From Clitoria ternatea (Eukaryota > Streptophyta > Magnoliopsida > Fabales > Fabaceae), in the NCBI GenBank assembly GCA_037962975.1, contig CM075672.1, forward strand, positions 124,544,001 through 124,608,000: a stretch of DNA of 64,000 nucleotides, written 5' to 3'. Position 1 is the stretch's first letter; each line of letters starts with the position of its first letter. This document shows, in pieces, positions 11,711 through 24,114 of this stretch. The notes below the pieces were generated by a model. It saw nothing but the letters and a program-made list of their open reading frames with translations. It was not told the origin of the DNA and searched no databases. A program made the translations under genes and the position numbers.

Positions 11711-13995
11711 CACCATTCAAGAAGAAACCCATGGCAAGCCATCGTAGGGTTCTCTTATCGTTCTCTGTAGCACCGCTGGGATATTCTTGACTCTGGATAT
11801 ACCTCTTAATGTCGTGGTACCAAGGTTTTCCATCTGATTCTTCTTCAACCACTTGGCAGTATGGGGGCTCACGACGATTCTCTATCTCGATGAGAGACAT
11901 GTCATAATCATTACTCACTTTGAACATCGAAGCAAGAGTGACCAAAGCGTCAGCCATTTGGTTGTCTTCCCTAAGAACATGGTGAAAGGAGATCTCATCA
12001 AAGTCCTTGATCATTTCTTTGATGTGGGAGTGATAGGGAACCAACTTATTATCCCTAGTTTCCCATTCACCTTTCAACTGGTGGATAACCAAAGCGGAGT
12101 CCCCGTAGACTTCTAACGACCTTACTTTCGCATCTAGTGCCGCTTGGATTCCCAGATAACATGCCTCATACTCAGCGACATTGTTGGTACAATCAAAACA
12201 TAGCCGGGCGCAGACAGGGATGAACTCTTTTTTTTGGTGAAATCAAAATGGCTCCGATTCTGTGTCCTAGAGCGTTAGAAGCTCCATCAAATCTCAAAAT
12301 CCACTTGTCTTTACTGCCGCCTTCTTCCTCAGACAATGCCAGGATATCCTCATCCGGGAAGTCAAATGGCATTGGTTGGTAGTCACTTATGGGTTGATGG
12401 GCTAAGTAGTCGGCCAAAGCGCTCCCTTTTATGGCTTTCTGAGTGACATATGTTATGTTGTACTCGGTTAACAGCACTTGCCATCGAGCAATCCTTCTAT
12501 TCAGAGCTGGCCTTTCAAAGATGTACTTAATGGGATCCATCTTGGAAACTAACCAGGTAGTATGACTCAACATATACTGCCTTAGGCGCTTTGCGGCCCA
12601 CGCTAATGCGTAACAAGTCCGTTCTAAAGCAGAGTATCACATCTTGCAATCAGTGAACTTCTTGCTTAAGTAGTAGATAGCATGTTCCTTCTTCCTAGTT
12701 TCATCATGCTAAACTAACACGCAGCCCATGAATTCATTCACTACCGTCAGATATAAGATCAGTGGCCTTCCAGGGGTTGGTGGTACCAATATCGGTGGTT
12801 CTCGCAGGTACTGCTTAATTTTCTCAAAAGCTGTTTGGCAGTCCTTATTCCATTGTCCTGGTTAGTTCTTGCGGAGTAGCTTGAAGATTGGTTCGCAGGT
12901 CGATGTCAACTGTGAGATAAACCGAGCAATGTAGTTTAACCTTCCCAAGAATCCTCTGACTTCTTTTTCCCTACAAGGAGGTGGCATTTCTAGGATTGCC
13001 TTAACCTTGTCGGGATCTACTTCGATTCCTTTCTTGCTTACAATGAAACCCAACAGTTTGCCTAACCTCGAACCAAACGTGCACTTGGCAGGGTTCAACC
13101 TGAGCTTAAACTTCCTCAACCGCTCAAACAGCTTAGGTCGCCGACGTGATCTTCCTCAGTTCTAGATTTTACAATGATATCATGCACGTAGACTTCTATC
13201 TCCTTATGCATCATATCATGGAATAAAGTGACTATTGCTCTCTAATAGGTTGCCCCAGCGTTTTTCAAACCGAAGGACATTACTTTGTAACAGAAAGTGC
13301 CCCACAGAGTGACAAACGTGGTTTTTTCCATGTCTTCCGGCGCTATTTTAATCTGATTGTACCCGGAGAAACCATCCATGAACGAGAAGATAGAGTGTTG
13401 GGCCGTGTTATCGACCAAAACATCAATCTGCGGAAGAGGAAAATCGTCTTTATGGCTGGCCCTGTTTAGATCTCGATAGTCCACACACATCCACACTTTT
13501 TCATCCTTCTTCGGGACAGGAACTATGTTGGCTACCCATTGCGGATATTTAGCTACGGCTAAGAAGCCGGCATCGAATTGTTTCTTGACCTCTTCCTTGA
13601 TCTAGAGAAGCATTTACGGCTTTATTCTCCATAGCTTTTGCTTGATTGGTGGACATTTTGATTTCAGAGGCAACTTATGTTCCACGATGCTATTATCCAA
13701 CCCTGGCATATCCTGATATGACCAGGCAAACACATCCTGAAATTCCCAGAGCAGTTTAATCAATTCATCCTGCCGTTCTTTGTTTAGGAAGGTGCCTATC
13801 TTGACCATTTTATCTTCCCTTTCATTCCCCAGGTTAATGGTTTTGATTTCCTCCTGATGAGGTCGAATCTCTTTATCCTCTTGTTCCAAAAACATAGCCG
13901 GTTCAGGCGAGAGTCCAAAGTCTTCCTCACTTTCCTCATAGGCGTAATCATTTGGATAATCAGAGTCATGAAACAAAACCAAGTTCTCATCACTT
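11711..13995 (-). pseudogene. pol: Element B pol: reverse transcriptase and two RNase H domains
   Basis: Read downwards from about 13995. 13614-13982 is the segment before RT (FAWSYQDMPGLD, then HKLPLKSKCPPIKQK). RT follows with CVDYRDLNRA near 13480 and GFSGYNQIKI near 13380. The catalytic box at 13179-13190 reads YVHD where the family has YVDD. 12862-13119 is the RT thumb (GFIVSKKGIEVDPDKV). A first RNase H ends near 12400. A second one of the archaeal-like type begins with KWILRFDGASN near 12300 and continues to FHHVLREDNQMADALVTLASM near 11950. Two RNase H domains mark the Tat lineage. Frame breaks occur near 13600, 13240, 12840 and 12600, so it could not be translated whole. Confidence 0.87.
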
Positions 13996-14015
13996 TCAGG
14001 GGATCATTTTCGGAT

Positions 14016-14222
14016 CTACATTTGGGTTATATTATAACAAATGAAAAGAGAAACAAGCAAGCAAAAGGTTTAAGAGACAGAGATTGCACAAAGATGAGGT
14101 AATAAGAATTGGAATGTGTTCATTAATTTTAAAATAAACAAGTTTTGCCCTTATTACAAAATGGGTCCCGAAGCCTTGGGCATAGCAAGGGGACCGCCAA
14201 GTTATGAAATAACAGTGATTAC
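14016..14222 (-). other. Probable Ogre intron between protease and RT
   Basis: Ogre elements are known to carry a spliced intron between gag-protease and RT. On the minus strand a GT at 14222-14221 overlaps the protease stop, and a pyrimidine-rich stretch followed by AAATGTAG ends at 14016. Removing these 207 bases would delete the stop codon and approach the frame of the RT ORF, apart from a small indel after the acceptor. The exact splice sites are my inference. Confidence 0.5.
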
Positions 14223-15763
14223 TCTAACAAAACGTTAACGGTTGTAGGGAATTCCATGACTTCCCAGTTGCTCAGTTCTAGATCCGGGTAGCAAGCATAC
14301 ACCAACTCCGCATTGTGGTTAGGCTCGCTTTCAACCATGGCGACCTGATCCAGGTATATCATTCCGGTGCTCCTGAAGCTCTGACAGAGGTCACAGACGG
14401 GGATTCTTGCGGTGTTGAATTCTTGTCCAGTAAGGCGGGCCGCCCTCCTTCCCCTTTTCTCTTCTTCGACCCTTCTTCTATCTACCACAGTGGGCTTGTA
14501 CCCCAGGCCATATCTATTCTTGTTTTCTGGGAGATGCACCGGTTGGACTTTCCCTTCCAATTCGCGCCCTAATCCCTTTCCAGGCTTGTACCCATCCCAC
14601 AACATGTTTCTTGCCACCACTAGAGGTATATTGGAGAAGGATGTCTTTACAATGCTTGTCGCATTGGCTATATCTAAGGCCTGGAATGAAGTCTCGAGGG
14701 CTTCCTCGACGGCTTCAATGTATGGGGTAGAGACAAGTTTGCTAACCAGAAGGTCCTCCTCTCCAGAAACAATCACCAATTTGTTATTGATGATGAATTT
14801 TAACTTCTGATGCAGTGTGGAAGGGACCACCCCAGCTGAGTGGATCCACGGCCGCCCTAGCAAACAACTGTAGGCAGGTGTGATATCCATAACTTGAAAG
14901 AGCACTTGGAAGGTACAGGGTCCAACCTGTATCGGCAATTCAATTTCCCCCATGACCTCCCGACGAGTTCCATCAAAAGCCTGCACGACCATGGAGCTAG
15001 GTCTCATATAGGTCCCATCAAAGGGTAGTTTTGCCAACTTGGATTTTGGCATCACATTTAGAGAAGATCCATTATCCACAAGTACTTTTGCCAAGATATG
15101 ATCCTGACACTTCACAAAAATATGAAGGGCTTTGTTGTGCCCCCTTCCTTCAGTGGGTTCTTCATCATCTGTGAAGGTTAAGTAATTGTTGGCAACAATA
15201 TGTCCCACTATGCCCCCGAAATGGTCAACGGGTAAGTCATGCTTAACATGGGCCTCGCTCAAAACTTTCATTAATACGTCCCGATGTGGTTCTAAACTCA
15301 TCAACTGGGACAACAAGGATATCTTAGCTGGAGTATGATTCAACTGGTCTAGCACTTGGTACTCACTGTGGCGGATGAACTTGAGAAATTCCTGGGCTTC
15401 TTCCTTAGTCACAGCCCTTTTTGTCTTGCCAGCGGTTACTTCTTTCCCAGTCCTTACCTCTTCAGTAGTTTTATCCTATTTTGGCTCAGGCGGTGTATAT
15501 ATCCTCCCACTCCTGGTCATTCTTCCAACTCTGACGATATTTGTAATAGAGGAGGATGGTGTGGGGTCGACTGCCCCCGGGTTGGTAACGACCACATCTG
15601 TATCATACTTCCTTGGCACGACATGGGAACTCTTGAAAGGGAACGGAGCGGGTGCTTGCACGGTGATGACAGTCTTAGCAGGAGCTAGAGCTACCGGTGC
15701 ACTCCTATTATAGAATATGACCAGGGGCTTCGGAGCCCGTACCCCAGTTTGCCCTTGTATCAT
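14219..15763 (-). pseudogene. Element B protease with G-patch-like tail
   Basis: Minus-strand frame starting at 15763, with one stop (TAG at about 15476) before the 397-codon main block 15412-14219. The aspartic protease core is LVDNGSSLNVMPKSKL near 15080, with CLLGRPWIH near 14860. Near 14590 is WDGYKPGKGLGRELEG followed by GLGYKPT, a glycine-rich G-patch-like segment of a kind seen in some retroviral and Tat-lineage proteases. The protein would cleave the Gag-Pol precursor. It ends at 14219 with VNVLLE and a stop that the proposed intron would remove. Confidence 0.82.
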
Positions 15764-17807
15764 GTTTACCCCATGGTCATAAGCTCCTGAAGAGTTTTCT
15801 GGAAGCTTTGTCGTTTCACCGACTTGTCGTCATCATATTCTTCGTCCCATGTGTCCTCTATCAACCCCATTTCAAGCATATGGGAGTGTATTATCTCCAA
15901 AGGTATTCTGATGTTGTCAACCCTGGAAATACATTCTTCATCCCTCTCTATAGCATTGACCCCTGGTCTCCCGTGGTTGGGCAGAGGGTTAGTTGTTATA
16001 TTCAGGCTCCCCTCTCTGAAACTTATCCAATCGGCCTTGATTAGGTCTCTTACTTCGAACTTCAACGCCAGGCAATTCTCGGTGGAATGCCCCGGTGCAC
16101 CGGCATGGTAATCACACCGTGCATTCGGGTCATACCCTCGAGGGTAAGGTGGTTGAAGTGGTTTTAGAGGGCAAGGAACTACCAGTGTGTTTTCAATGAG
16201 ATAGGGGAGAAGCTCAGTGTAAGTCATAGGGATTGGGTCAAACTGCGCTTGAGAGCGGTCATTATTATGCCTTCTAGGGTTTGGATTAGGCGGGTTCATT
16301 TGTGGTGGATGGTATGGTGTTTGTGGTGGTGCAGGAGGTCGCATAACGAGTGGCCGGAAGTGTGGTGGGTTTAGATTTGGGATTGCAGCCACATATGGTT
16401 GTGGTGTGTTATGGTATACCGATGGAAAGGTGACGGGGGTAAACGGCCTGGGTTGGTTTCTTCCTTGGTTATGGGAGACCAAGTTAGTTTCCCCTTCTTT
16501 TCTCCTACCTTATCCAAGCGTAGGTTTTCTGGCTGCCCCGGCCCTAGACGGACCTCAAATAATCTTCCCAGTCCGTAGGCCGTTCTCTATCCTTTCTCCG
16601 ATAGTGACAATATTGGAGAAATATGCTAAAACGCTCCCAATCATTCTATCATAGAAAGCGTATCAATGAACGTGGAAATCACCTCCTTTTTGGACAGAGG
16701 CGGGTCAACCTGTGCCGCTAATTCACGCCACCGCTGGGCGTACTCCTTGAACATTTCATTTTCCTTCTTCACCATGTTCTGTAGTTGTACCCTATCTGGT
16801 GCCATGTATTGATTGTACTTGTATTGTTGCATGAAAGCATCTGCTAGATTCTCCCAACATTGGATACGAGAGCGTTCAAGATGATTATACCATGTCAAGG
16901 CAGCCCCAGCAAGGCTGTCCTGGAAGCAATGAATTAACAGCGGGTCATTTGAAGCATGTGAAGCCATCTTTCAACAGTACATAGTAAGATGGTTCTTAGG
17001 ACAAGTTAACCCCCGGTATTTATCAAATTCCGGCATCTTGAATTTAGGAGGGATAACAACATCCGGAATTAGGCAGAGTTCTACAGTGCTGCCCAGCCCG
17101 AATCTATTAACTCCTTCTATTTCTCTTAATCGTCTCTCCAGGAATTCCAACCTCCCTTCCTGGGTAACTGTAGTGGCACTTGGACCCGTTGTGGCGTGTC
17201 GACTGGTATTTCTGAATGGCTGGTGGACATATACCGGGTTAGCATTTGGTATAGAAGTGTACGGTCTGGCGGTTGCTTGGGTAGCTTGTGGTTGCGGGGC
17301 TTGTGTATGAATGGCTTGTGTATGGATCGGAATTGTTTGAGAATCCCGGACGGGCGGGACATTTGGTTGAGCCGTATGAAGGATCGCTTCTTGATAATCA
17401 GACTCTTCTTGAAGTGGTGGGAAATAACCCTGTGGCAGTCCATATTACGGAAAAGGTATGACATTACCTTCTGCATCTATGAAGATAGGCTGCTGGGCGT
17501 CGGCAGGGTTTGATTTCCTAATGTGAACTATTAGGGGAGGCGCAGCAGGGTTTGAGCTTGGCCCTCCAGCAGGACCCTGAGTGTGTCGGGGAGTGGGTGG
17601 CCGTTGTCTAGTGTCTTCAACTCCTGCCGAAGAATCCCCCTCTGTGACTTTCTTCTCGAGAAGCTTGGCCATCTCGGCCATCTGTTCTTTCAGCTGACTA
17701 ATCTTGGCTCTCAGGCTCTCATTCTCTTGCTCTACTTCGGCCATGAGTTTCTTCTTTAGCCGAGTCGCGTAAGGATGCCTACCCGTTATGTCTGGGAACC
17801 ACAACAT
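15764..17807 (-). pseudogene. gag: Element B gag
   Basis: Starts at ATG 17807 (MLWFPDITGRHPYATRLKKK) with a coiled coil (EQENESLRAKISQLKEQMAEM) and a proline-rich linker. The capsid (Retrotrans_gag type) is at 16641-16967 with LIHCFQDSLAGAALTWYN and YAQRWRELAAQVDPPL. A proline-rich part and a CDYHAGAPGHSTENC zinc-binding motif follow at about 16100. Frames change between 17445 and 17126, between 16641 and 16482, and at 15766, so at least three indels have broken it. Gag would form the virus-like particle and bind the element RNA. Confidence 0.82.
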
Positions 17808-18059
17808 TTTGTTAGGAAAATAAAAGAAAACAGATAAAGACTATGATAAAAGAAGAAAAGAAAAACAAACAATGTACGTAGGATGCGATTCCGAATCTAG
17901 CATGTATTCTCTGACCGTTCCTCAGAACGTCACGTTCAAAAGTACTAGGTAAAGCAGTAAGGCGGAAATTAACATGAAATAATTGTGAAGGCAAATTAAT
18001 TCATCATTCCATTCTTCCGTAGAGGTACAATGTTACTTGAAAGATTCAATTACAACATT
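17808..18059 (-). other. Element B spacer between ORF1 and gag
   Basis: About 250 AT-rich bases with no recognisable coding content. Confidence 0.6.
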
Positions 18060-19998
18060 TTAGCCATTCCTGGCCTGGGCAATCATGGCTCTCATTTTGC
18101 AACGTCTTTCTCGGTAATAGTTCAGAAATGACGATATCTCCTTTGGGGTGGATAGAGGATTGACCATGCCTTCGGCCTGCTTCAACATCGAGGGAAAATC
18201 TTCCAAGATTCCATTGGATAGGTATGCCAACTTGGCGAAACGGTCCATCCATAAATGAACGACTTCATCCTGTTGAGCTAACTCAGCCCCCAAAACTCGT
18301 GTGGCCTCTTGGCAGCGTCGCTCAGCATCAAGGGCTTTCTTCTGTTCAGTAGGTATTTCTTGCTCATAGACTATCATTACTTCATCAAGCCGTTGCTCCA
18401 ATTTGAGGACCTGGGTTTGCAGCATTTCTTTTTGTACCAAGGTCTCCTTTCCTTTCTCTTTGGATTGTGCCAGCATGTTTTTCAGGACTTGTTTTTCAGC
18501 CAATATGGCGTCGCTCTGTTGGCCCTTCATTTTCAATTATGAATTGGCTACACGAAGGCATTGGTCTTGTCTCATCCTGTAGTCTTCGTCAATCTTCCTC
18601 TTCTTTCGCATTTCATCCATAGCATGTCTCCCTTCGGAATTCTCCTTCCTCTGAAAGGCACACTCTCGTTGACATTTCAAAAGGTATTCCTCTAGCTTTT
18701 GATTCTTTGCTGTCAACTCTTCAATTTGTGCCTTCAGAGCCATGGTGGCTTTGTCCTCCATGATGAGTGGCGGAGGGAAATTATTCGTAGATTGGTATGA
18801 AGGACTTCTGAAGGGCAGTTTCACAATGGAAACCCTGTTTAGGACCTATTCAAAGTATTCAGCCCCTACAACATGGCTTCGTGCTCCCAATTCTTTTCCC
18901 ATTCTATGGACCTTCTTCTATGCATTGGCTATCCCGAACAGTGGATGTGTAATTCCCTTTTGCATAGTACAAAACAAAAGGAGTGAGCAATTCTTCGTTT
19001 GGTGGCCCGAGTAGAGGATAAGCCAACTGACGCTTTACAATAACAGGGTTGTAGTTGATGCACCCCTGTATGCCTATGAGAGGAACATTCGGGTAATCTC
19101 CACAACTGTAAATGACCGACTCAACTGCTAGCCATTGAGGGTACCACCTAACCTTTTCAGCTATAAGGCTTACTAGGTGATTAGCCCATTCACGCCCACT
19201 TTTCACGGTCAGCTGACATAATTTCAGATCGGAAACTGGACACTCAGCCTTACATATCTGATGGAAGATGTGAGATGTGAGCCATACGTACAAAGTAGGT
19301 AAACAACAAATGATCCTCTTCCCTCCTTGCGTGTGGCAGAAATCCATGGCGCAATACACATTAGCTAACATGGCTGTAACGAGATTCTCGAGCCGATGCT
19401 TACGAGCCAGGAAGACAGCAACGACATCATAATCCACGTAGTTGTCTAAATTAGGGAACAAGATAACCCCGTAAATAGTGAGGGCTAAAGTATCCATGAA
19501 AGCCTCCCATTCCTCTTCATCAGCAAGGATCTGCATGTGCTTCTCAAGAAATTCTCGAGTGAACCCGGGAACTTGATTTCTATTTATTTGCACATTCCTC
19601 AATGCCTCAAGAGAGATTCTCAAAACACGGGTGATTGAAGCGGTTGTTGCGTGATGGTCAAGATGGCGATAAGGAATTTGCCCTTCCATTTGTAACCCCA
19701 ATATCTGCTCAAACTCTTCTATTGACGGAGCCAGTTGAAAATCTCTAAATGTGAAACAGCGAAGGGGTGGGTCATAAAACTGTACCAAAGCTGTAATTGC
19801 TTTGGTTTGGACTTCCACCTCCAGTAGTTTTAAGATTTTCCCATATCTTCTGGCAAAGGGCATCTTTTGAGTCAGACTCAATCTTTTCCCCAGTGCCTGC
19901 AGACTAACTGTATCAACCTTCTTGGCTTTAAGATGCAATATTTTCTTCAACTCTGTCATATCTGTACCATAATTATCATGTTTCATGTTAATTTCCAT
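18060..19998 (-). pseudogene. Element B ORF1 (Ogre-specific protein with C-terminal coiled coil)
   Basis: Starts at ATG 19998. The first 364 codons (to 18904) contain the conserved Ogre ORF1 region: FYDPPLRCFTFRDFQLAPSIEEF, then HGGK-like CCLPTLYVWLTSHIF and WYPQWLAVESVIYSCGDYPNVPLIG. A frameshift near 18900 separates this from a long coiled coil in the next frame (ALKAQIEELTAKNQKLEEYLLK at about 18740 onward), itself broken by a stop at 18537 and continuing to 18060. The N-terminal part resembles plant mobile-domain proteins of transposons. Its role in the Ogre life cycle is not known. Confidence 0.8.
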
Positions 19999-20661
19999 AC
20001 TTGCTCAGAGATACTGCCAATTTCTGAATCGCTTCCTGCGAACACCGAGATGAAGAAAAAAAGGAATCAGTTATTATTACCTTTCGAAATCCATGTTTCC
20101 CCAAGGATCTGATGTAAAGTGAAATAATTTTTGTTTTTTTTTTTAGGAAACATTGATTTCCAAAACTCATGTAAGCCCATGTTGCCAAAAGTCATAGGTT
20201 TTCTTAATCGTCATTGATACCCTAGTTAAAGGGACACAAAAAATCATTTTGGTTTCTTTTTCGACGATTAGGAAAACTCACGATTAGGGACTCAAAGGTA
20301 CATGATTAAAAGAGGATTATCTATTCACCCGAAGAATACTGTGTGTTCCAAAATGAGTCATTATTTCAAAAACTAAGCAAATCTGTGGGTGGTAGATAAT
20401 TCATTTTTGGAGAAAAAGGGAAAGCGAAAATGACGTCAGGTAAAGTAAAGTTTGCCCTTTTGTGGCCTAGGTCGGGTTTTGTTGAAAGTCTTTTCTAGGC
20501 CCTATGGCTTGTCTAGAAGTGACTCTCCACACCGGGTGGCTTATACTAGACATCTAGAAGGTCACCAGAGCCAAGATCCTACCCCTGACAGGGACGCAAA
20601 TAGTGGGGATACCACTAGGTGCGTATATCATGAGAGGTCAAACTCTGGTTGAGGTTCTCAC
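19999..20661 (-). other. Element B 5' leader, part next to ORF1
   Basis: No gene. Untranslated Ogre leader. It continues at 29283 after element C. The last five bases, 20657-20661 (CTCAC), are the left target duplication of C. Confidence 0.7.
20657..20661. repeat. Target site duplication of element C (left copy, CTCAC)
   Basis: CTCAC directly before the TGAAGTTG start of the 5' LTR, repeated exactly at 29278-29282. Confidence 0.95.
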
Positions 20662-20969
20662 TGAAGTTGCATATGTAAGTATGCAAAGTAGTTTTGATTA
20701 ATGACAAAGTATTCATGATGATGATGGAATGGCAAAAGTTCAGAAACAAGGAAGTTCAAGCACAAAGACAATGGCTAAGAACAAAGAGATGAAGATGCCT
20801 CACAAAAAGAAACACGAGCTATGGAAAACAAGGTTAGATGTTATGATCTCAAATCATGAAGAACAAGCTCATAAGTTGAAGAAGAATCAAGGAAACAAGC
20901 ATGAGGATCAAAGGAATAAGCCATGGGTCAATACATATCAAGAACATATCAAAGACCTTGAATAAGTAC

Positions 20970-21375
20970 ACGTGCTAATCGATTAAACCATTGCCATAAT
21001 CGATTACATAGGTTCTGGAATGAACATAATCGATTATAGATAAAAGGCTAATCGATTACCAATTGAAAAGGTTGAAGACTGAGCATCAAGTATTTGGAAT
21101 AATCGATTACAAGGAAGAATCTAATCGATTACGGAGCTTCTGTTTTGTCCTTAATCGATTACATTAGTATCTAATCGATTACCATGCTGCGAGACATAAT
21201 TAAGAGCATCAGGTACCATTCATAATCGATTACAAGGAAAGGCATAATCGATTAGAAGGGTTCTGTTTCATAGATAATCGATTATAGTAGAAATGCTAAT
21301 CGATTACCTGCTGCATAATACTGAAGATTTCAAAAGCTAATCGATTACAGCTCGAAGGCTAATCGATTACCATAG
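20970..21375. repeat. TAATCGATTA palindrome array in the 5' LTR of element C
   Basis: Fourteen copies of the perfect palindrome TAATCGATTA in about 400 bases, mostly in pairs 20-25 bases apart with about 50 bases between pairs. Most continue as TAATCGATTAC. They lie 120-530 bases upstream of the TATA box, the place of an enhancer. The 3' LTR keeps all fourteen at about 27672-28070, one mutated (ACTCGATTAC near 27872). Confidence 0.92.
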
Positions 21376-21497
21376 TGTCAGAACGTGGGAAAAGTGTTTT
21401 TAAGTGGAACTCCAGCTCATTTCTTCAGTCCCACTTTATGCCCACTTGAGGTATCCGTTGGAGACACTGTGCAACAGCTAGGAACCCTAAAAATGGC

Positions 21498-21504
21498 TAT
21501 AAAT
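21498..21504 (+). promoter_or_regulatory. TATA box of the element C LTR promoter
   Basis: TATAAAT in GGCTATAAATGGAGC, just downstream of the palindrome array. Identical in the 3' LTR at 28196-28202, and matched by TATAAATAG in the related lone LTR at 36553-36561 (minus strand). Confidence 0.65.
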
Positions 21505-22583
21505 GGAGCATGAATTAAAGCAAGAGAAGGAAGAGACCAAGGCACAACATAAGGCAATCAATATTCTTCTTCTAGAGGTCTGCTAATTTAATTTCTCTTG
21601 TATATTCTGCAACTCTTGTTTCTAAACTTGCATATTGCTTAAGAGTTGTTAGATTGTGAGTTTCAATTTGCATATCCTCTCTTGTTGAGAGTTAGAATTT
21701 GTGAGAGCTTTCATTTGTGTATCTACTCTATTGAGAGAGTTAATTACTTGTAAACCAAACACCAAAACACCAAGGTTTTTCACTCTAGGTTGAGTGGTCA
21801 CAAAGGTTGGGGTTCAACCTTTAGGTATTGAGAGATTGTGAGATTGGGTGGGTTGCCCTTTGCTTGTGAGAATTGAGTTCTTGAGTGTGGGACACTAGGA
21901 AGCTGCAATTGCTCAAAGCTTGTATCTCAAATCTTCAATAGTGGAATCCTTCAAGTGGGTTGCTTGAAGGCGAGACGTACACCGGGTTGGTGGAACTCGT
22001 TAAATTGGTTTGCATTTCTCTCTACCTTGAACTCTTTATACAACTGCGCATATAAACTGTTTGTTGAAATGCTTGAGCTGAATGTGTGAATCAAAGTTGT
22101 TGTTCAAGTAGAAAACTAACTCTGCATGCCAAGTGTTTGTTAATTTGCTTGAATCAATATTTGGTAAAGTTCGTAAAAACTGAAATTTGTTTTAACTTGC
22201 CAAGTATCTAGATCATTGTTTCCTATCAACTCTTGTTGGATACTTACTTAATTGCCTTCACTTATTTCATGCACACAAGCTGTTTGATATATTAAATGAG
22301 CTGAACCCTTACAGGAAACATCACATTATTTGTGAAATAAATCTATGCACTCCAACTGATTGATAAATTGTTTAAACCAATAACTTGCCTTATTTATCAC
22401 ACTTAAAGCTAAATATTGTCATTGCACATCAAGTGTGTCATAGTGTGATATGTGCATAAAAGTTGTTGTCTCTTCATCATTGCATCATTTGTATATTACT
22501 AACCATTTCTAAGGGGATTCCGCGCAAAAATTTGAAACACTCAATTCACCCCCCTCTTGAGCATTGAGGCCTTGGCTAACAAG

Positions 22584-22595
22584 TGGTATCAGAGC
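22584..22595 (+). other. Primer binding site of element C
   Basis: TGGTATCAGAGC, two bases after the LTR end, complementary to the 3' end of initiator methionine tRNA. Confidence 0.93.
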
Positions 22596-22636
22596 TTGAC
22601 TCTTGCCACAAGGCTTAACAGCTGCAGGAGATCAAG

Positions 22637-23755
22637 ATGGCCTCCACTTCATATGATGCATTTTCAGAAAATGGCGCACTAAATAGACCTCCAATCTTCA
22701 ATGGCAAAGACTATGCTATTTGGAAAGAAAGGATGAAAATCTTTATCCAAGCCTATGATCTCAAGGTATGGAATGCTATTCAATTTGGTCCTTTCATTCC
22801 CAAATACATTGTTGATAATATAGAGTTTATGAAGCCCATGAACTTATGGACTAAAGAAGAAGAAAGAAAGGTACAATTCAATTTAAGAGCTAAAATTCTT
22901 ATCACATTAGCATTAGAACCTAACGATGTTTCTAGAGTTATTACTTGTAACAATGCTAAAGAAATATGGGAAACTCTTGAAACAATTTATGAAAATGCTA
23001 TTGATAATAAAGATGCAAGGATTAGCACCTTTTCTAGTCAAAATGAAGGCGTCAAAATAAGTCCGGAAGAAGAGATCAATGAATCGGAAGAAGAACTTGC
23101 ATGCCTAATGACAAAGCACTCCCAAAATGATGAGGTATGCTCTTTAAATGCCTTTAATGATGATAATAATGATGAAATTGATAAGGATGAATTATTAGAA
23201 GCATTTGAAGAATTGCATGAAAAATTTGTCTTGTTATCAAAGAAATATGCATGCTCTAAACAAACCATTTTGACTCTTGAAAAAGAATTGCATGATGTTC
23301 ACATAGAAAAAGAATATCTTAGAGTTCAAAATGATGAATTAGTAGCTTCAAATGTATCTCTTAGAACTTGTAATGATAATAATGATTGTGTGCTTATTGA
23401 TAAATGTATGCTTCTTGAAAAAGAGAATAAAGAACTAAAAGAAGCACTTAGCAAGCTTACAAGTAGTCAAAAGAATCTAAGTGCACCTATTAAAGATCAA
23501 AGGCATACACTTGATAGAAGAAAAATAGGTCATTATAAGAACCATTTTGCATCCTACAAGGAAAAATCCAAATCCTCCCTAAGATGCACAAACCATGAAA
23601 GAAAAGAGAACCATTACTATCATACTATGACTTATTCATTGAATGCAACATGTTTTTATTGTGGAATATTTGGTCATATATCATCCAATTGTTTTATAAA
23701 AAAAAAATCCCGTCAAAAGTGTACAAGAAAGGTATGGATTCCAAAACAATCTTGA
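22637..23755 (+). pseudogene. gag: Element C gag, internally deleted
   Basis: 372-codon open frame starting MASTSYDAFSENGALNRPP. The N-terminal copia gag region is clear (FNGKDYAIWKERMKIFIQAYD, then NNAKEIWETLETIYENA). The usual central capsid segment after this point appears to be missing. The frame then runs directly into an acidic stretch and a coiled coil (FEELHEKFVLLSKKYACSKQ, then LEKENKELKEALSKL). A CCHC zinc knuckle (CFYCGIFGHISSNC) is at about 23650. The frame is open, so a shortened RNA-binding protein could still be made. Nothing recognisable as protease follows. Confidence 0.8.
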
Positions 23756-24114
23756 AATCCCAAACTAACAAGGAAGGACCCAACTCTCAAAGGGTACCTT
23801 AAATCTTTGAAATCTTGTAGGCAAACTTCAAAGCAACAACTTCTCATTGATGGATGACCAAAACTCATGGCCTAAGGAGATATTAATTATCTCAATCTCC
23901 ACTCCAAAAGACAAAGAAGAAGAATAGAGCAAGCCAAGATTATGATGACTCATCATACATCTAAAAGGGAACCACTCAAAACAAGGAAATGGACAAGAAG
24001 CTTTAATGTAACTCACACAAGATGGATTACACCGATAAAATCCAATGGACAACACTAAAGGTGGTACAATAAAAGGTGCAAGCAATTATCATATAATCAA
24101 TGTTAACACTCATT

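Larger units (their letters stand above)
20662..22581 (+). repeat. Element C 5' LTR
   Basis: 1920 bases, starting TGAAGTTGCATATG and ending GGCTAACA. It has a lysine-rich ORF of 78 codons near its start, a palindrome array at 20970-21375, a TATA box at 21498 and a C-rich segment before its end. The ORF is not recognised as a known protein. Confidence 0.95.

Noticed and set aside
20729..20965. Lysine-rich 78-codon ORF in the element C LTR, also open in the 3' LTR (27421-27663)
   Set aside because: It lies upstream of the TATA box in U3. The two copies share recent origin, so the open frame is weak evidence of selection. No domain was recognised.
20970..21375. CRISPR-like look of regularly spaced TAATCGATTA
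   Set aside because: Repeats are ten bases long and unevenly spaced, the context is a plant LTR, and there are no cas genes.
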